This document shows positions 9,901 to 17,024 of a DNA stretch of 64,000 bases, piece after piece. Each line of letters begins with the position of its first letter. Within the stretch, counting starts at the first letter, position 1. A program made the translations under genes and the position numbers. The notes under the pieces were generated by a model that was not told the DNA's origin, searched no databases, and worked only from the letters and a program-made list of their open reading frames with translations. Source of the stretch: Paenibacillus sp. HWE-109 (GTDB taxonomy: Bacteria; Bacillota; Bacilli; Paenibacillales; NBRC-103111); contig NZ_CP091881.1 in NCBI RefSeq assembly GCF_022163125.1, positions 6,897,001 to 6,961,000 of the forward strand. The letters are read 5' to 3'.

Positions 9901-10663
9901 GGATTGAACTCGGATCAATACCTGATTTATCATCTGTTGCGTTTAATTGAATAAGCGGGCGGTTTGTTTCTAAGACCGCGTTATTACCCGGCGATTGCAT
10001 GTCAAGCTTGGGAACCGTCATATCTTCATTCGCATCATCTTCATAAATAAGACGAACGTTATCGACCCATACCGTACCTTTGTTTTTCTTATCAAAAATA
10101 GATTGCTCAATTCGCATATAAATTTCAAGCGTAAACGGAGTTGGCCTATTCGTTGGCAGTGCGCCTTCGATATATTTCCACCCTGTCCAATTCACACCGA
10201 CATTCTCGTCCAAATACTCCACTTCAAATGACTTGCCTGCGCTATCTCTGAACTTGCTGAAAATAAGATGACCATCATTGTTGCCGTAAATCCACATACC
10301 GATCTTCTTGGGAGCCCCTGTAATCGGAATAGCGCCAGCTGCTGGCCCCACGTAGACGTAAGAAGGATTTTCCTTAACCCCTATGTAATCATAATCAATC
10401 CGGACGGAATTATTGCCGGAACGGACATGTTTGGGATCGGACTCCAAGCTCATCGCACCGGAGAAATTTCTTTTCTGGATCAAAACATCATCGCTAAGGT
10501 TGTTCTCAAAATCTTCTATAACCACACTCTTAGGTGCAACACTCTCCGCTGTGACTAAACCTTCAGGCGGAAGAACACCTATGATGACAGAGAGCAACAG
10601 AAAAATCAGTGTTGCCTTGTTCACCGCTAATTTGAATCGTTTGGAAACTTGCCGCTTAAACAT
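6938..10663 (-). CDS. S-layer-anchored purple-acid-phosphatase-like metallophosphoesterase with cohesin-like module
   Basis: A 1241-residue secreted multidomain protein. Signal peptide at 1-40; a jelly-roll, carbohydrate-binding-like domain at about 45-208; an Ig-like domain at about 215-310; a cohesin-like beta domain at about 311-415; and a region resembling an SH3b-like repeat at about 460-550. The N-terminal domain of purple acid phosphatases follows at about 608-708. The metallophosphoesterase core (about 715-960) keeps the metal motifs DSH (about 720), GGDIVDDG, GNHD (about 788), the FHRP histidine, and GHDH (about 900). Three SLH domains at about 1050-1235 would anchor it to cell-wall polymer. 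The likely role is hydrolysis of phosphate esters at the cell surface. The ATG has GAGGAG upstream and its own terminator follows, so it is monocistronic. Confidence 0.92.
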   Translation of the reverse strand: MFKRQVSKRFKLAVNKATLIFLLLSVIIGVLPPEGLVTAESVAPKSVVIEDFENNLSDDVLIQKRNFSGAMSLESDPKHVRSGNNSVRIDYDYIGVKENPSYVYVGPAAGAIPITGAPKKIGMWIYGNNDGHLIFSKFRDSAGKSFEVEYLDENVGVNWTGWKYIEGALPTNRPTPFTLEIYMRIEQSIFDKKNKGTVWVDNVRLIYEDDANEDMTVPKLDMQSPGNNAVLETNRPLIQLNATDDKSGIDPSSIQVDINGHPVNAAYDASSGNIQYQSATAMAGGYHTVHAAVYDRSGNPAEINSTFFIRDGVQYQLEAPNEVISNKSFQLKLQVKNADELKNSYAKLNYDPQTLEISSTEPKVTESLITRNEIDNARGEYQFELKGLSKSSIAADGTLVSLNIKVKPSAKMGRGELFKSIGMSDGSVQLTVGEAVYALAQPHSYTIGFPYVLTVKGSSLNTSSTIRVTDDVGVPVEGVSVILPNSLNPKSYVKVKAAESFLYANADASSTKISSALQAAQYFSSGVTSAGFTAVNLPNGKGTAWIPSADVELGLLTEKWGKTDANGEIRTNLTTLALLSLDLQAVNGDKVSKVLTLPIVPQIGADEPEYVRTYVTEDMKTKMSIVWRTAPRAGEGFIQYVKDSEFKDFEQSNILQQAAAPELLLAPDRTGEALFHKGLLQGLTPGTSYRYRVGYPGHWSAPQVFKTEAAKADSFSFLFVTDSHTNSEEALLIHQNLMQGAFSVFPDTRFVMHGGDIVDDGGIMSQWEQDMKASEKYSGSVPSAYTMGNHDVKNGGKQVFTSALGLPGNGMETQEHLTYSYDYEDTHFIVLNSEADEVDMKKQAAWLRENINASKKKWKVAMFHRPAYHTEDGRGPELVTYYLAPVLEELGVDLVLVGHDHALAWTYPMKNGLPLKDGSKGTIYLVGGSSGWKFYDAVKHDYLNYLYDDNLPVYSAISISNDRISIEARTTDGTKLQATTIEKARTQDPDSNLGTNPGTGTGPVVPVTPDPTVKPKPDEKPSAPIFADGVKSNQIKEAYGARLAQEKVNPTKLAFTDVSNLWSTKTITTFLKLKVIDGYPDGTFQPNGSITRGEFATIVSKAFGVVKSASTANQLSDVEQHWANEAIAALSSNGIISGYPDGTFKPDREISRAEIIAIISKIVNFNNAKKLNSGVAFTDTANSWNKEQIAKAAEAGLIQGIAANTFAPEQSATRAEALTVMFNAICLDPELKAIMDQLSGM

Positions 10664-11291
10664 GGTTGTACTCGCTCCTCTGTTTGGTGATGATTTGGTG
10701 CCAAACTAACGACGGACGCACAATAGTAAAATAAATCATACATTTACTCATACAAAAGTAAGTATATCTGCCCTTTGTTTGTGGATTGTTTGCTTCATAC
10801 GTTGATTTTGTAAATAACTTGTACGTTGGATTGCAATCTTTCGTTGGAACACTGGAGCATCTAATGTGAGTATAGCTGTCTGCGGAGGAAATATTGGACC
10901 CATTGGATTTTGTGCAGTGAAATATGAGGAATATGCAAGATAGATCTGCGTCACTGGAATTTCTACAGTAGAATCTCCCCAAAACCAATAATACTCGTGC
11001 TAATCAGCTATTTGAATGGATGTTTTCCAATGTAGAGCATTGACAGTCACCTACTCGAGGAATTCTACTGTACATTTTCCAATGGGCATCGACGTGTAGC
11101 AGCTCCAAGACAAGACAAGACAATTCAATCCAGCCCAAATTAAACCACATAAAACCTTAAAAAACCAAGAAAAACCAAACTCCGCAGAGCAAGGCAGAGA
11201 AGAGCACAAAACAACGCAAAAAAAAGGCTGCGACAGATCCAGCCTGCGCTGACCTGCCCCAACCCAACAACCCAATATGTGAAACATTGAT
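10664..11291. other. Non-coding region with degenerate TTGGA palindromes and an A/C-rich stretch
   Basis: No ORF here has a ribosome site or recognisable protein. Between about 10855 and 11085 there are several degenerate units resembling CAYTGGA....TCCARTG (for example near 10860, 10910, 10950, 11020 and 11075), probably a decayed relative of the palindromes at 14457 and 24764. From about 11104 to 11240 the plus strand is almost devoid of T (A/C/G only in long stretches), a marked strand asymmetry downstream of the ABC-F gene. Confidence 0.5.
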
Positions 11292-12863
11292 CTATAGATT
11301 CTGCTCGCTTACCCCCGTAACCGGGTCGAAGACCAACATTTTCGTCCCGATTTTATCAATAAAGAACCGATCATGGCTTACCGTGATGACAGCGCCGGGG
11401 AAATGGATCAAAGCCTGCTCCATGACCTGAATGCTCGTTAGATCCAGATGGTTGGTTGGCTCATCTAAGATGATCACCGCTGCACCGGAGAGCAGGCATT
11501 TGGCTAAGGCAACCCTGGCCTTCTGCCCGCCGGATAGGTTCCCGATGAACTTGCTGAGATCCATCTCCGAGAATTGCAGCATGGCGAGAAATTTGTTCAC
11601 CTTTTTCCGCGGGGCATCCAGCCCCAATCCGTACGTGTTCACAGCGTGACTAACGGTATCCTTAGGATTAAGTTCATCCCACATCCGGTTGAAGTAAGCG
11701 TAGCTGACGCCCTTCTCCCAGACCACCCCGCCGGACTCTGGCTGCTCCTGCCCTGTCAGCACCTTGATGAGCGTAGACTTCCCGCTTCCGTTAGGACCAA
11801 CGATGACTAGGCGATCTTCCTTCTGAATGTCGAAGCTCACATTCTCAAAGATGGACCGACCGTCGTAAGTCTGGCTGATTTTTTGGACTTCGCACAGCTT
11901 GTCCGGAAATCGCAATCTTTCATAAATATCCGTGATTAGCACATTGACGGGATGAGGTTCTATCCGCTTTTTGTTATCGGCCAATTGGCGGGATAATCGA
12001 TCCTTCGAAGACTTCCTGCTTGCACGGCTGTCAATCGCCTCTGATTCCATAAGGAGCAGCTCTTCCTCCCACTCGAATTGGCGGTCGAGCTCCTTCTTGC
12101 GCATCTTCTTTTTGCGGATGTAGTCGGTGTAATTCCCTTCATATTCCTGAAAATGATAGTTCTCGATCTCGATAGTGCGGGTAACTACTTTATCAATGAA
12201 TTGTCGATCATGTGAAACCAGAATCATAGCGCCGTTGAAACGATGCAGCCACTGCTCCAACCAAGCTATGCCTTCCATGTCCAAATAGTTCGTCGGTTCA
12301 TCCAGCAAAACAACATCCGGCAGCTCAATTAGCATCTTAGCGAGCGCTGCGCGGTTTCTCCAACCTCCCGACAATTCATCAATCGGCTGATTGCGCATCA
12401 CTTCGTTGAACCCCAGCTTCGTTAGAACTGTGTTAATTTCAACAGGTACATTCCAGCCATCCAAATGCTCCATTTGTTCGAAGAGCTCAGCCTGTCTAGT
12501 CAACAGCTGCTCCATTTCAGCATCATCGGTCACCACACCCAGCTTGTCTCCAACTTCCTGCAGTTCACGCTCAATAAGAGCAACCTGCTCAAAGCACATT
12601 TCTAGCTCCTGTTGAACGGACAGGCTTCCGCGCAGTTCGGAGAATTGAGAGAAATACCCTATTTTAACCTGTGGATCTATTTCCACCTTGCCAGCCGTTG
12701 GCTCTTCTTTCCCCATAATCAACTTGAAAACCGTCGACTTGCCGGCACCATTTCGTCCGATGAGACCAATACGCTCACCTTGGGTTACTCGAAAATAAAT
12801 ATCGCGAAAGATCATAGAATCTTCATATTTCTTAGTAACGTTCTCCAGCCGAATTACACTCAT
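11292..12863 (-). CDS. ABC-F family ATPase (ribosome-associated or resistance type)
   Basis: About 523 residues, two ABC ATPase domains in one chain with no membrane segments. Walker A motifs are GRNGAGKST and GPNGSGKST, signatures LSGGWRN and LSGGQKA, Walker B LLDEPTNYLD and ILDEPTNHLD. The charged linker between the domains (about 240-320) is the ABC-F P-site tRNA interaction motif region. ABC-F proteins act on the ribosome, either as translation factors or as antibiotic-resistance proteins; the sequence does not decide which. The ATG at 12863 follows AAAGGTGA, while the GTG at 12872 overlaps that site and was not used. It is divergent from a small XRE regulator pair. Confidence 0.93.
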   Translation of the reverse strand: MSVIRLENVTKKYEDSMIFRDIYFRVTQGERIGLIGRNGAGKSTVFKLIMGKEEPTAGKVEIDPQVKIGYFSQFSELRGSLSVQQELEMCFEQVALIERELQEVGDKLGVVTDDAEMEQLLTRQAELFEQMEHLDGWNVPVEINTVLTKLGFNEVMRNQPIDELSGGWRNRAALAKMLIELPDVVLLDEPTNYLDMEGIAWLEQWLHRFNGAMILVSHDRQFIDKVVTRTIEIENYHFQEYEGNYTDYIRKKKMRKKELDRQFEWEEELLLMESEAIDSRASRKSSKDRLSRQLADNKKRIEPHPVNVLITDIYERLRFPDKLCEVQKISQTYDGRSIFENVSFDIQKEDRLVIVGPNGSGKSTLIKVLTGQEQPESGGVVWEKGVSYAYFNRMWDELNPKDTVSHAVNTYGLGLDAPRKKVNKFLAMLQFSEMDLSKFIGNLSGGQKARVALAKCLLSGAAVIILDEPTNHLDLTSIQVMEQALIHFPGAVITVSHDRFFIDKIGTKMLVFDPVTGVSEQNL

Positions 12864-12899
12864 CGCTATCACCTTTCTACTCGCGTCAGTCTACCCCTG

Positions 12900-12908
12900 A
12901 TTATAGCA
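12900..12908 (-). promoter_or_regulatory. Extended -10 promoter of the ABC-F gene
   Basis: Minus-strand TGCTATAAT, a perfect -10 with a TG extension, about 37 nt before the start codon. No good -35 is visible, as is usual for extended -10 promoters. Confidence 0.65.
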
Positions 12909-13011
12909 CTTGCATGAAGCCAATTGCTTGTCCGAGAAAAGTGAACACAAAAACTCGCCTATGGCTCCGACGAAAACGACATTTATTTTTGTTACAAAAT
13001 GTAATCTATAT

Positions 13012-13040
13012 TTGACATTTAGTAATGCGATACATACAAT
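13012..13040 (+). promoter_or_regulatory. Promoter of the XRE/membrane-protein operon
   Basis: TTGACA (13012-13017), a 17-bp spacer and TACAAT (13035-13040), 25 bp before the TTG start. Just upstream, TTAC-AAAAT-GTAA (about 12992-13004) is a small inverted repeat that could be an operator for the encoded XRE protein. Confidence 0.75.
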
Positions 13041-13064
13041 TGAGTGGAAAGGAGAATGAGTTTC

Positions 13065-13259
13065 TTGAAAAACAAAAAAATGAAGATCGCCAGAATCGAG
13101 TCCGATGTGTCTCAGGAACAATTAGCTGAGATTGTGGGAGTGACAAGGCAAACAATCAATTTAATCGAAACAGGCAACTACAATCCAAGCCTCAAATTAT
13201 GTATGGCAATATGCAAGGCTCTCAATAAAACTTTGAACGACTTATTCTGGGAGGAATGA
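13065..13259 (+). CDS. Small XRE-family transcriptional regulator
   Basis: A 64-residue stand-alone helix-turn-helix protein of the Cro/CI type. The HTH core runs from about residue 12 to 60, with SQEQLAEIVGVTRQTINLIE as its central part; there is no ligand domain. The frame is open further 5', but TTG at 13065 has AAAGGAG 10 nt upstream, while the in-frame GTG at 13044 has no site. Small regulators of this sort are commonly paired with a membrane protein gene, as here (next ORF 3 bp after the stop). It probably represses its own operon; a link to the divergent ABC-F gene is only an inference from position. Confidence 0.88.
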   Translation: MKNKKMKIARIESDVSQEQLAEIVGVTRQTINLIETGNYNPSLKLCMAICKALNKTLNDLFWEE

Positions 13260-13262
13260 TGG

Positions 13263-13739
13263 ATGAATACGGAAAAAGTAGTTAAAGAAGCGAAAGTCAT
13301 TACGGGCGCGGCACTGATTGTAGGTATCCTTCTTTTGGCACTCGGTATCCTTTTCGGTCTTATGGATCATAGTCCTGTAACCAATTACAAGGCTCTGATC
13401 GGATTGTCAGTCATACCGTTTAGTGCAGCATTTGCCTATTTTATTAAGCTCACCAGAATAAAGAGATCCCCAAAAAAGATGAGAAAAACGATGGTTCAAG
13501 AAGTGGATGAAAGGCTCGTGGCATGGAAGCATGCGATCGACGCCAGATCATTTAGAGTGCTTCAAGGGGCATTGTTCCTTGTTTATATGGGCAATACGTT
13601 GATCGTTCCAGAGGATATTTTCAAGTCGTTCGGATGGTGGGGGTTGCTGAGTTTGTTATTTCTATCCTTCATCTCCCAAGGCGTCCTGTCCAAGAAAGTA
13701 TTCGCCGGCGGTGTTCACGAAATCAATGAGAATAACTAG
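13263..13739 (+). CDS. Membrane protein paired with the XRE regulator, function unknown
   Basis: A 158-residue protein with four predicted TM segments, near residues 14-34, 42-62, 94-112 and 119-138, and a basic cytoplasmic loop (RIKRSPKKMRKTM) between TM2 and TM3. The start ATG has GGGAGGA upstream, overlapping the end of the XRE gene, so the two genes form an operon. Similar small XRE plus multi-TM pairs occur widely in Firmicutes and archaea, but I do not know a demonstrated function. A hairpin (GGGGC..TCTC/GAGA..GCCCC) at about 13779-13814 may end the transcript. Confidence 0.8.
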   Translation: MNTEKVVKEAKVITGAALIVGILLLALGILFGLMDHSPVTNYKALIGLSVIPFSAAFAYFIKLTRIKRSPKKMRKTMVQEVDERLVAWKHAIDARSFRVLQGALFLVYMGNTLIVPEDIFKSFGWWGLLSLLFLSFISQGVLSKKVFAGGVHEINENN

Positions 13740-13880
13740 GGAGCTGAAGATGATCGGCTCACCTGATTGACAAACAAAGGGGCGAACCTCTCGGGAATTT
13801 GAGAGAAGCCCCTATGGGAGCTCCTCTTCAAGAGCTGATCTTTTGAAGCTGTCCTTACGCGAGTTGCCAGCGCGAGTTGC

Positions 13881-14067
13881 CCTTACGAACTCAATAACCC
13901 TTATTCGAGCTAAATGGTTCATTTAAAAAATCTAACGAATTCCAGATTATCTATTCCACGCAAAAGCTCGCCTTTTTGCCTATAAACTACCTCATAAGGC
14001 CAATTCAGTTCGTTAGATTTTCAAAGGAGTCATTTTCTCACCTATAAGCATCATACAGTTCGTTAGG
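13881..14067 (-). repeat. Copy 3 of the dispersed intergenic element
   Basis: A well-conserved 187-bp copy. Minus strand: CCTAACGAACTGTATGATG at the left, CTTTGAAAATCTAACGAACTG, GCGAGCTTTTGCG, CTGGAATTCGTTAG, TTAAATGAACC, and TTATTGAGTTCGTAAGG at the right. The ends CCTAACGAACT and AGTTCGTAAGG are inverted repeats of each other. It aligns throughout with the copies in the 361-bp triplication at 45169-46252. Confidence 0.85.
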
Positions 14068-14121
14068 ATAATCCAGACAGATAGACAGACAGACAAATTA
14101 ATCCCCCCCAACCCCAGTAAA

Positions 14122-14393
14122 GGTGCAGGAGCTTATAATGATACACAGGTAGGAACAGACAAGTTGATTACCGTATCCTATGCCCTTTCGGGGGGAGATG
14201 CAGGAAATTATTTGCCGCCTGCTAACATTACAGTACAGACAGGCGTAATAACAGCCAAACAATTGACGATTTCAGCACCTACATTAACAAACTCCAAAGT
14301 ATAGGATGGAACGAAAACTGCGGGCGTTATCCCAGGCACCTTAATTGGCGTTGTTAGTGGAGAGAACGTAACCGTTCACACAGGTAAACTCCA
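14122..14393 (+). pseudogene. Relic of a YDG-domain repetitive surface protein
   Basis: One continuous plus-strand frame reads GAGAYND, then SYALSGGDAGNYLPP, then ITAKQLTISAPTLTNSKV, an in-frame TAG at 14302-14304, and DGTKTAGVIPGTLIGVVSGE. This is the sequence style of YDG/MBG-type stalk domains of large bacterial surface proteins, where the conserved motif is YDGT. The stop therefore replaces exactly the conserved Tyr codon. There is no start, ribosome site or remaining gene on either side, and a terminator begins right after the fragment. It is a 3' leftover of a deleted surface-protein gene. Confidence 0.75.
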
Positions 14394-14432
14394 AAAAGCG
14401 TTCTCCCACCACCTGGCGGGAGAACGCTTTTT
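14393..14432. terminator. Strong bidirectional terminator
   Basis: Perfect 15-bp stem AAAAAGCGTTCTCCC / GGGAGAACGCTTTTT with a 10-nt loop, A-run and T-run on the two sides. It directly follows the YDG-domain relic and was probably its original terminator. Confidence 0.9.
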
Positions 14433-14456
14433 ACAGCGCTTCATTAGTTCAGACTA

Positions 14457-14650
14457 TTAAAGCCGATTTCATTGGATTAATCCAATGAAATCGGCTTTAA
14501 AGCTGCTGAAATCAACCTTTCACTGGATTTATCCAATCTTTTAGTAGAATAAGGGCCGATTCTGCAAATTCCATTGGAAAAACCCAATGAAATAAGGTTT
14601 TGAAGCGCAAAAACGAGGGAAACACTGGATAAGTCCAATGTTTCCCTCAG
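14457..14650. repeat. Array of TGGAT..ATCCA palindromes, first one a perfect 44-bp palindrome
   Basis: 14457-14500 is a perfect 44-bp palindrome centred on TGGATTAATCCA. Related cores follow: CACTGGATTTATCCAATC (about 14519-14536), CATTGGAAAAACCCAATG (about 14571-14588), and an 11-bp-armed hairpin GAGGGAAACA..TGGATAAGTCCA..TGTTTCCCTC (about 14621-14654). Spacing is about 50-58 bp. The same cores recur at 24764-24956. From 14655 to 14930 I see nothing recognisable. Confidence 0.75.
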
Positions 14651-14930
14651 CTGAAGAAGCGGCAGCAAAGGGGCGCAGCTGCTAGCCGCGCGCACCACCA
14701 GTTAGTATCGCTCACCGCACCAAGTAACTCGTTTCCACCTCTGCCGCACCACGCACCAACAAATATAGATTGAACTTTTGGGTTTCAATCGAACACAGGG
14801 AAGCTCAATGACTTATCCAAAAACTGAATAAACGCTGGTACATCATACTGCTACCCGTCCCGGTAGAGAACAGATTCTGTTTTGTCATTCATTGTTCACC
14901 CAATGCCCATCGGACGCGATCTTTACGTTA

Positions 14931-15767
14931 TTACTCTTCCCCCGTCGCAATCGGGTTGTCTTCCCATGAGATCCAGTCGCTCCAGCTTCCGCTGTAGAGC
15001 TTCACATTATCAAACCCAGCTTCGCTAAGTCCCAGCACGTTCGGGCATGCCGTCACGCCCGAGCCGCAGTACACGATGATGTCTTCCGCATCGCGCAAAC
15101 CGGCAAAGTGCTGCTCCTGCTCCGCGGCGGACAACCATGCGCCGTTCTCGCCGAGCACGCCTTTCCAGAAGTAATTGCGCGCGCCGGGGATGTGTCCGGC
15201 AACCGCATCAATCGGCTCTTCCAAGCCGAGGTAGCGGCGCTCTTCGCGCGAGTCCACAAGCACGGTGCCAGGACGACCGAGCTTGTCCTTGACCTCATCC
15301 ATGCTCGCCAGCATGGAACGCTGCACTTTCGGTGAGAACATCCGCGGGAACACCGCAGGCACTTCGTCCGTTACCGGGTAACCGGCGGATTGCCAAGCTG
15401 TGTACCCTTGATCAAGGACATACACCTCGGAATGGCCGAGGAATTTCAGCATCCACCATAGGCGCGAAGCCATGGCGCCGCCTTGATCGTCATAGGCCAC
15501 GACGGTCTTCGTTCCATCGATGCCGAGGTTGCCAACGAGGATGGAGAAGGCTCCCAGATCAGGGAGCGGATGCCGGCCTCCGTGCGCCATTTTGGCACCG
15601 GATAAATCTTTTTCCAGATCGACGTACACAGCTCCTGCTATATGACCCTGCTCATAATCCTGTCTGCCTGATTCCGGTTTCCCTAGCGCAAAGCGGCAAT
15701 CCGCGATGACGATGTTTGCATCACCTAGCTGTCCAAGCAGCCAGGTCTGGCTTACGATATTTTCCAC
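14931..15767 (-). CDS. sseA: 3-mercaptopyruvate/thiosulfate sulfurtransferase (two-rhodanese type)
   Basis: A 278-residue tandem rhodanese protein. The N-terminal inactive rhodanese domain (about 5-130) has Asp in place of the catalytic Cys region (YDDQGGAMA). The C-terminal domain has the active loop CGSGVTA with Cys234. CGSGVTA is the mercaptopyruvate sulfurtransferase signature, whereas thiosulfate enzymes usually have CRKGVTA, so mercaptopyruvate is the more likely sulfur donor. The start is GTG at 15767 with GAAGGAAGGTGG upstream; the nearby ATG is out of frame. It sits 30 bp after an acetyltransferase gene in the same direction and may be co-transcribed. Cytoplasmic. Confidence 0.9.
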   Translation of the reverse strand: MENIVSQTWLLGQLGDANIVIADCRFALGKPESGRQDYEQGHIAGAVYVDLEKDLSGAKMAHGGRHPLPDLGAFSILVGNLGIDGTKTVVAYDDQGGAMASRLWWMLKFLGHSEVYVLDQGYTAWQSAGYPVTDEVPAVFPRMFSPKVQRSMLASMDEVKDKLGRPGTVLVDSREERRYLGLEEPIDAVAGHIPGARNYFWKGVLGENGAWLSAAEQEQHFAGLRDAEDIIVYCGSGVTACPNVLGLSEAGFDNVKLYSGSWSDWISWEDNPIATGEE

Positions 15768-15797
15768 TGGTGCATGCCACCTTCCTTCATCCCTTAA

Positions 15798-16271
15798 TTA
15801 ATCGCCTATCCCACTTGTCGGATTAACGGAATAGGTCTGCCAATCGCTTCGATCTCCACCTATTTTATCGTAAAAGGCTTGCGCGCGGAAGTTATCCTTG
15901 GCTGTTGTCCAAGTGAGATTCGCATAGCTGTTTCTGGCCGCATAGCCTTTGCAAGCTGCAAACAGCTTCTGCGCCGCTCCCTGTCCACGCTCAGCCTCCA
16001 CAACGTACAGATCGTTCATAATGGCAATTCTGGAAGCACGCAAGGTGCTGAATGTGAAGTATAGAGTCACGAAGCCGACCAGTGTGCCGTCTTCTGTCTC
16101 CGCGACGAATTGAATGCCTTCCTTCTGTTCCAGCAGCGTATGGATCAAGCCACTCAGCTTGTCGTCCTCGGGCTGGCGATACTGGTAGAAATCCACGATA
16201 TAAGCGAGCATTAACGTTTTTAACTGCGGAATATCTTGCATAACCGCTTCGCGAACTGTAACCTGAGTCAT
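15798..16271 (-). CDS. GNAT-family N-acetyltransferase
   Basis: A 157-residue single-domain acetyltransferase. The acetyl-CoA pyrophosphate-binding motif A is seen as NDLYVVEAERGQGAAQKLFAA, followed by the beta6-alpha4 region ending FYDKIGG. The start ATG has AGGAGGT 6 nt upstream. It lies upstream of the sulfurtransferase gene with a short gap and may share its promoter. The acceptor substrate cannot be predicted; members of this family modify small amines, antibiotics or protein termini. Confidence 0.87.
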   Translation of the reverse strand: MTQVTVREAVMQDIPQLKTLMLAYIVDFYQYRQPEDDKLSGLIHTLLEQKEGIQFVAETEDGTLVGFVTLYFTFSTLRASRIAIMNDLYVVEAERGQGAAQKLFAACKGYAARNSYANLTWTTAKDNFRAQAFYDKIGGDRSDWQTYSVNPTSGIGD

Positions 16272-16328
16272 AACGCTGACCTCCTGTTTCTAATTGCCTA
16301 TTTATCATTGTACCCCATATTCCGCTTA

Positions 16329-16988
16329 CTAAATGTCCTCCATTTCTTTGCGATAAAGGAGATAGAGGATCCACCCCAGTAATAAGCAGAAGCCGGCGAT
16401 GAAATAGAAAATGTACGTGAATTCCAGGTTAACTGCATAATACGTTGACGAAAATAAGAGGAATGTAAACACCAAGACAAGCAATAACATATTTTTTCTG
16501 GAACGCTCATACTTGGTTGGTTTAAGCTCCACACGCACGGTGAAGCCCATTCGTCGCTGAACCAGTACATAGGCAGTGCAATCCGCCAGTAAAGCAGCCA
16601 CGATTTTAAAATAGAAATAAGAGCTGTCCAACCTGCCAAAATAATCAGCTAGCGGAATATTCGTTAGGCTCCAAGTGATCAATAGAACAATGGCCAAATA
16701 AATCGTGTACCCGAGCGCCCCCAAGAAAACAACCATGAGAGCATGGAGAATTTTGAGTCGAAAAATAACTTGAATCAGGATAGCCTGCGATAAAATAATA
16801 AGCATCGGATTCAATGCCTCGGTATACGCAAGGAAAACAGGCAAACTAAACACATTGGCTAGGATGAATGCAGCAAGCAGCACCAAGGGCCATTTTTTAG
16901 ATAAAGAAATTCGAAATAGAGTTAATCCCAACAGCAGCATAGAAAACGCAGTGAATGTAGGAATCAGAACAACTAAACGCCAATCCAT
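16329..16988 (-). CDS. Six- to seven-TM membrane protein resembling a kinase sensor domain, no kinase
   Basis: 219 residues from the ATG at 16988, chosen because TTGGAGG lies just upstream; the longer ORF has no site. About seven hydrophobic segments are packed almost without loops, ending with a short charged tail (YRKEMEDI). This resembles the N-terminal membrane sensor half of AgrC- or LytS-like GHKL kinases, but no dimerisation or ATPase domain follows and the gene ends in its own stop. It may be a truncated sensor or an independent membrane protein; I do not recognise the family. The divergent acetyltransferase gene starts only 36 bp away. Confidence 0.72.
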   Translation of the reverse strand: MDWRLVVLIPTFTAFSMLLLGLTLFRISLSKKWPLVLLAAFILANVFSLPVFLAYTEALNPMLIILSQAILIQVIFRLKILHALMVVFLGALGYTIYLAIVLLITWSLTNIPLADYFGRLDSSYFYFKIVAALLADCTAYVLVQRRMGFTVRVELKPTKYERSRKNMLLLVLVFTFLLFSSTYYAVNLEFTYIFYFIAGFCLLLGWILYLLYRKEMEDI

Positions 16989-17024
16989 GTGAACCTCCAA
17001 CCAAAAGAAAGGGTGACTATCAGC

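Noticed and set aside
11051..11287. 78-codon minus-strand ORF after the ABC-F gene
   Set aside because: Low-complexity sequence from the T-free stretch, no ribosome site, no family.
14477..14698. 73-codon minus-strand ORF across the TGGAT palindromes
   Set aside because: It consists of the repeat array itself and has no start signal.
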